25,483 nucleotides of DNA from Bacteroidales bacterium. Its GTDB lineage: Bacteria > Bacteroidota > Bacteroidia > Bacteroidales > UBA932. The stretch is from positions 1 to 25,483 of the forward strand of contig JAEDLO010000015.1 in assembly GCA_016295245.1 (NCBI GenBank), read 5' to 3'. This document shows, in pieces, positions 25,321-25,483 of the stretch. The notes beneath the pieces are model-generated. The model was not told the origin of the DNA, did no database searches, and was given only the letters and a program-made list of their open reading frames with translations. The position numbers and the translations under genes are program-made. Every line of letters starts with the position of its first letter. The stretch's first letter is position 1.

Positions 25321-25472
25321 GCTCTGCGGAAAGGTGCTCTGCGGACAGGGGTGTTGGCGCCGGGAGGGCCTCCCCACTTCGTGGGTCCCCTCCCTTTTCG
25401 GGAGCCAAAGCCTCCCGGCAGCCAAACACCCCTGTCCGCAAAGCCTCCCGGTAGCCAAAGTCCCTCCCGGCA
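25321..25472. repeat. Complex intergenic inverted-repeat element
   Basis: This noncoding stretch has a long outer stem. Bases 25340-25355 pair perfectly with 25425-25440 (16 pairs), and the stem continues after small bulges through GCCGGGAGG (25359-25367) opposite CCTCCCGGC (25411-25419). Two hairpins sit inside: CCCAC/GTGGG at 25373-25385 and CTCCC/GGGAG at 25390-25404. Direct repeats flank the stem: GCTCTGCGGAAA and GCTCTGCGGACA 15 bases apart on the left, and a 21-base unit at 25406-25426 and 25439-25459 (20 of 21 identical) with a partial third copy from 25456 on the right. It resembles a small palindromic repeat family, but only one copy is in view. The element may extend past the window end. 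Confidence 0.75.
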
Positions 25473-25483
25473 TCAGCATCCCT

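Noticed and set aside
25340..25440. Integron attC site or CRISPR repeat
   Set aside because: There is no attC core pair in the expected arrangement, no integrase, and no regularly spaced repeats with spacers. A palindromic intergenic repeat is the simpler reading.
25259..25441. 60-codon minus-strand frame over the terminal repeat
   Set aside because: It is composed almost entirely of the inverted-repeat and terminator sequence, and its translation reflects the repeats rather than a protein.

Overview
The window looks like a chromosomal segment from a Bacteroidota bacterium, most likely an uncultured, fairly GC-rich gut Bacteroidales. Three things point there. Promoter-like sites follow the Bacteroides-type -7 pattern TAnnTTTG, and start codons lack convincing Shine-Dalgarno sites. 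Many proteins read as typical Bacteroidales versions: a glutamate kinase without PUA domain, a ClC channel with CBS domains, a two-part family 2 glycosyltransferase, and a TPR protein paired with an outer-membrane barrel. Coding density is very high, with gaps mostly under 60 bases and several genes overlapping. Genus cannot be decided from the sequence alone.

Layout. Positions 1-6118 (+): 3' end of argS, a YgiQ radical SAM protein, a small acidic protein overlapping a ClC gene, and the proline operon proB-proA. Positions 6087-8968 (-): a polyprenol-phosphate sugar synthase-like glycosyltransferase followed by tex, which converges on and overlaps proA. Positions 9017-11916 (+): an NhaC-family Na+/H+ antiporter, a bipartite glycosyltransferase and tRNA-Ala(TGC) with its terminator. 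Positions 11935-13381 (-): an FtsE-like ABC ATPase followed by endonuclease III. Positions 13440-18041 (+): a 991-residue periplasmic TPR protein and an outer-membrane barrel protein. Positions 18083-25244 (+): a tightly packed run of gyrB, an alpha-oxoamine synthase, a short-chain dehydrogenase, a PgpH-type c-di-AMP phosphodiesterase and a trigger factor. This run ends at a strong terminator, after which a complex inverted-repeat element fills the last 160 bases.

How the genes may work together. proB and proA give the first two steps of proline synthesis. The ClC protein, the NhaC antiporter, proline synthesis and the c-di-AMP phosphodiesterase all touch ion and osmotic balance, although they sit in separate transcription units. 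The alpha-oxoamine synthase next to the dehydrogenase has the enzyme logic of sphingoid-base synthesis (condensation, then keto reduction). The TPR protein and barrel, 6 bases apart, are probably an envelope pair of unknown role.

Most of the window is ordinary core chromosome. No phage, insertion sequence, CRISPR array or defence system was seen. The features most worth a second look are a trigger factor that has cleanly lost its PPIase domain, the folded repeat element at 25321-25472, a set of promoters so close to start codons that the mRNAs should be nearly leaderless, and the TPR-barrel pair.
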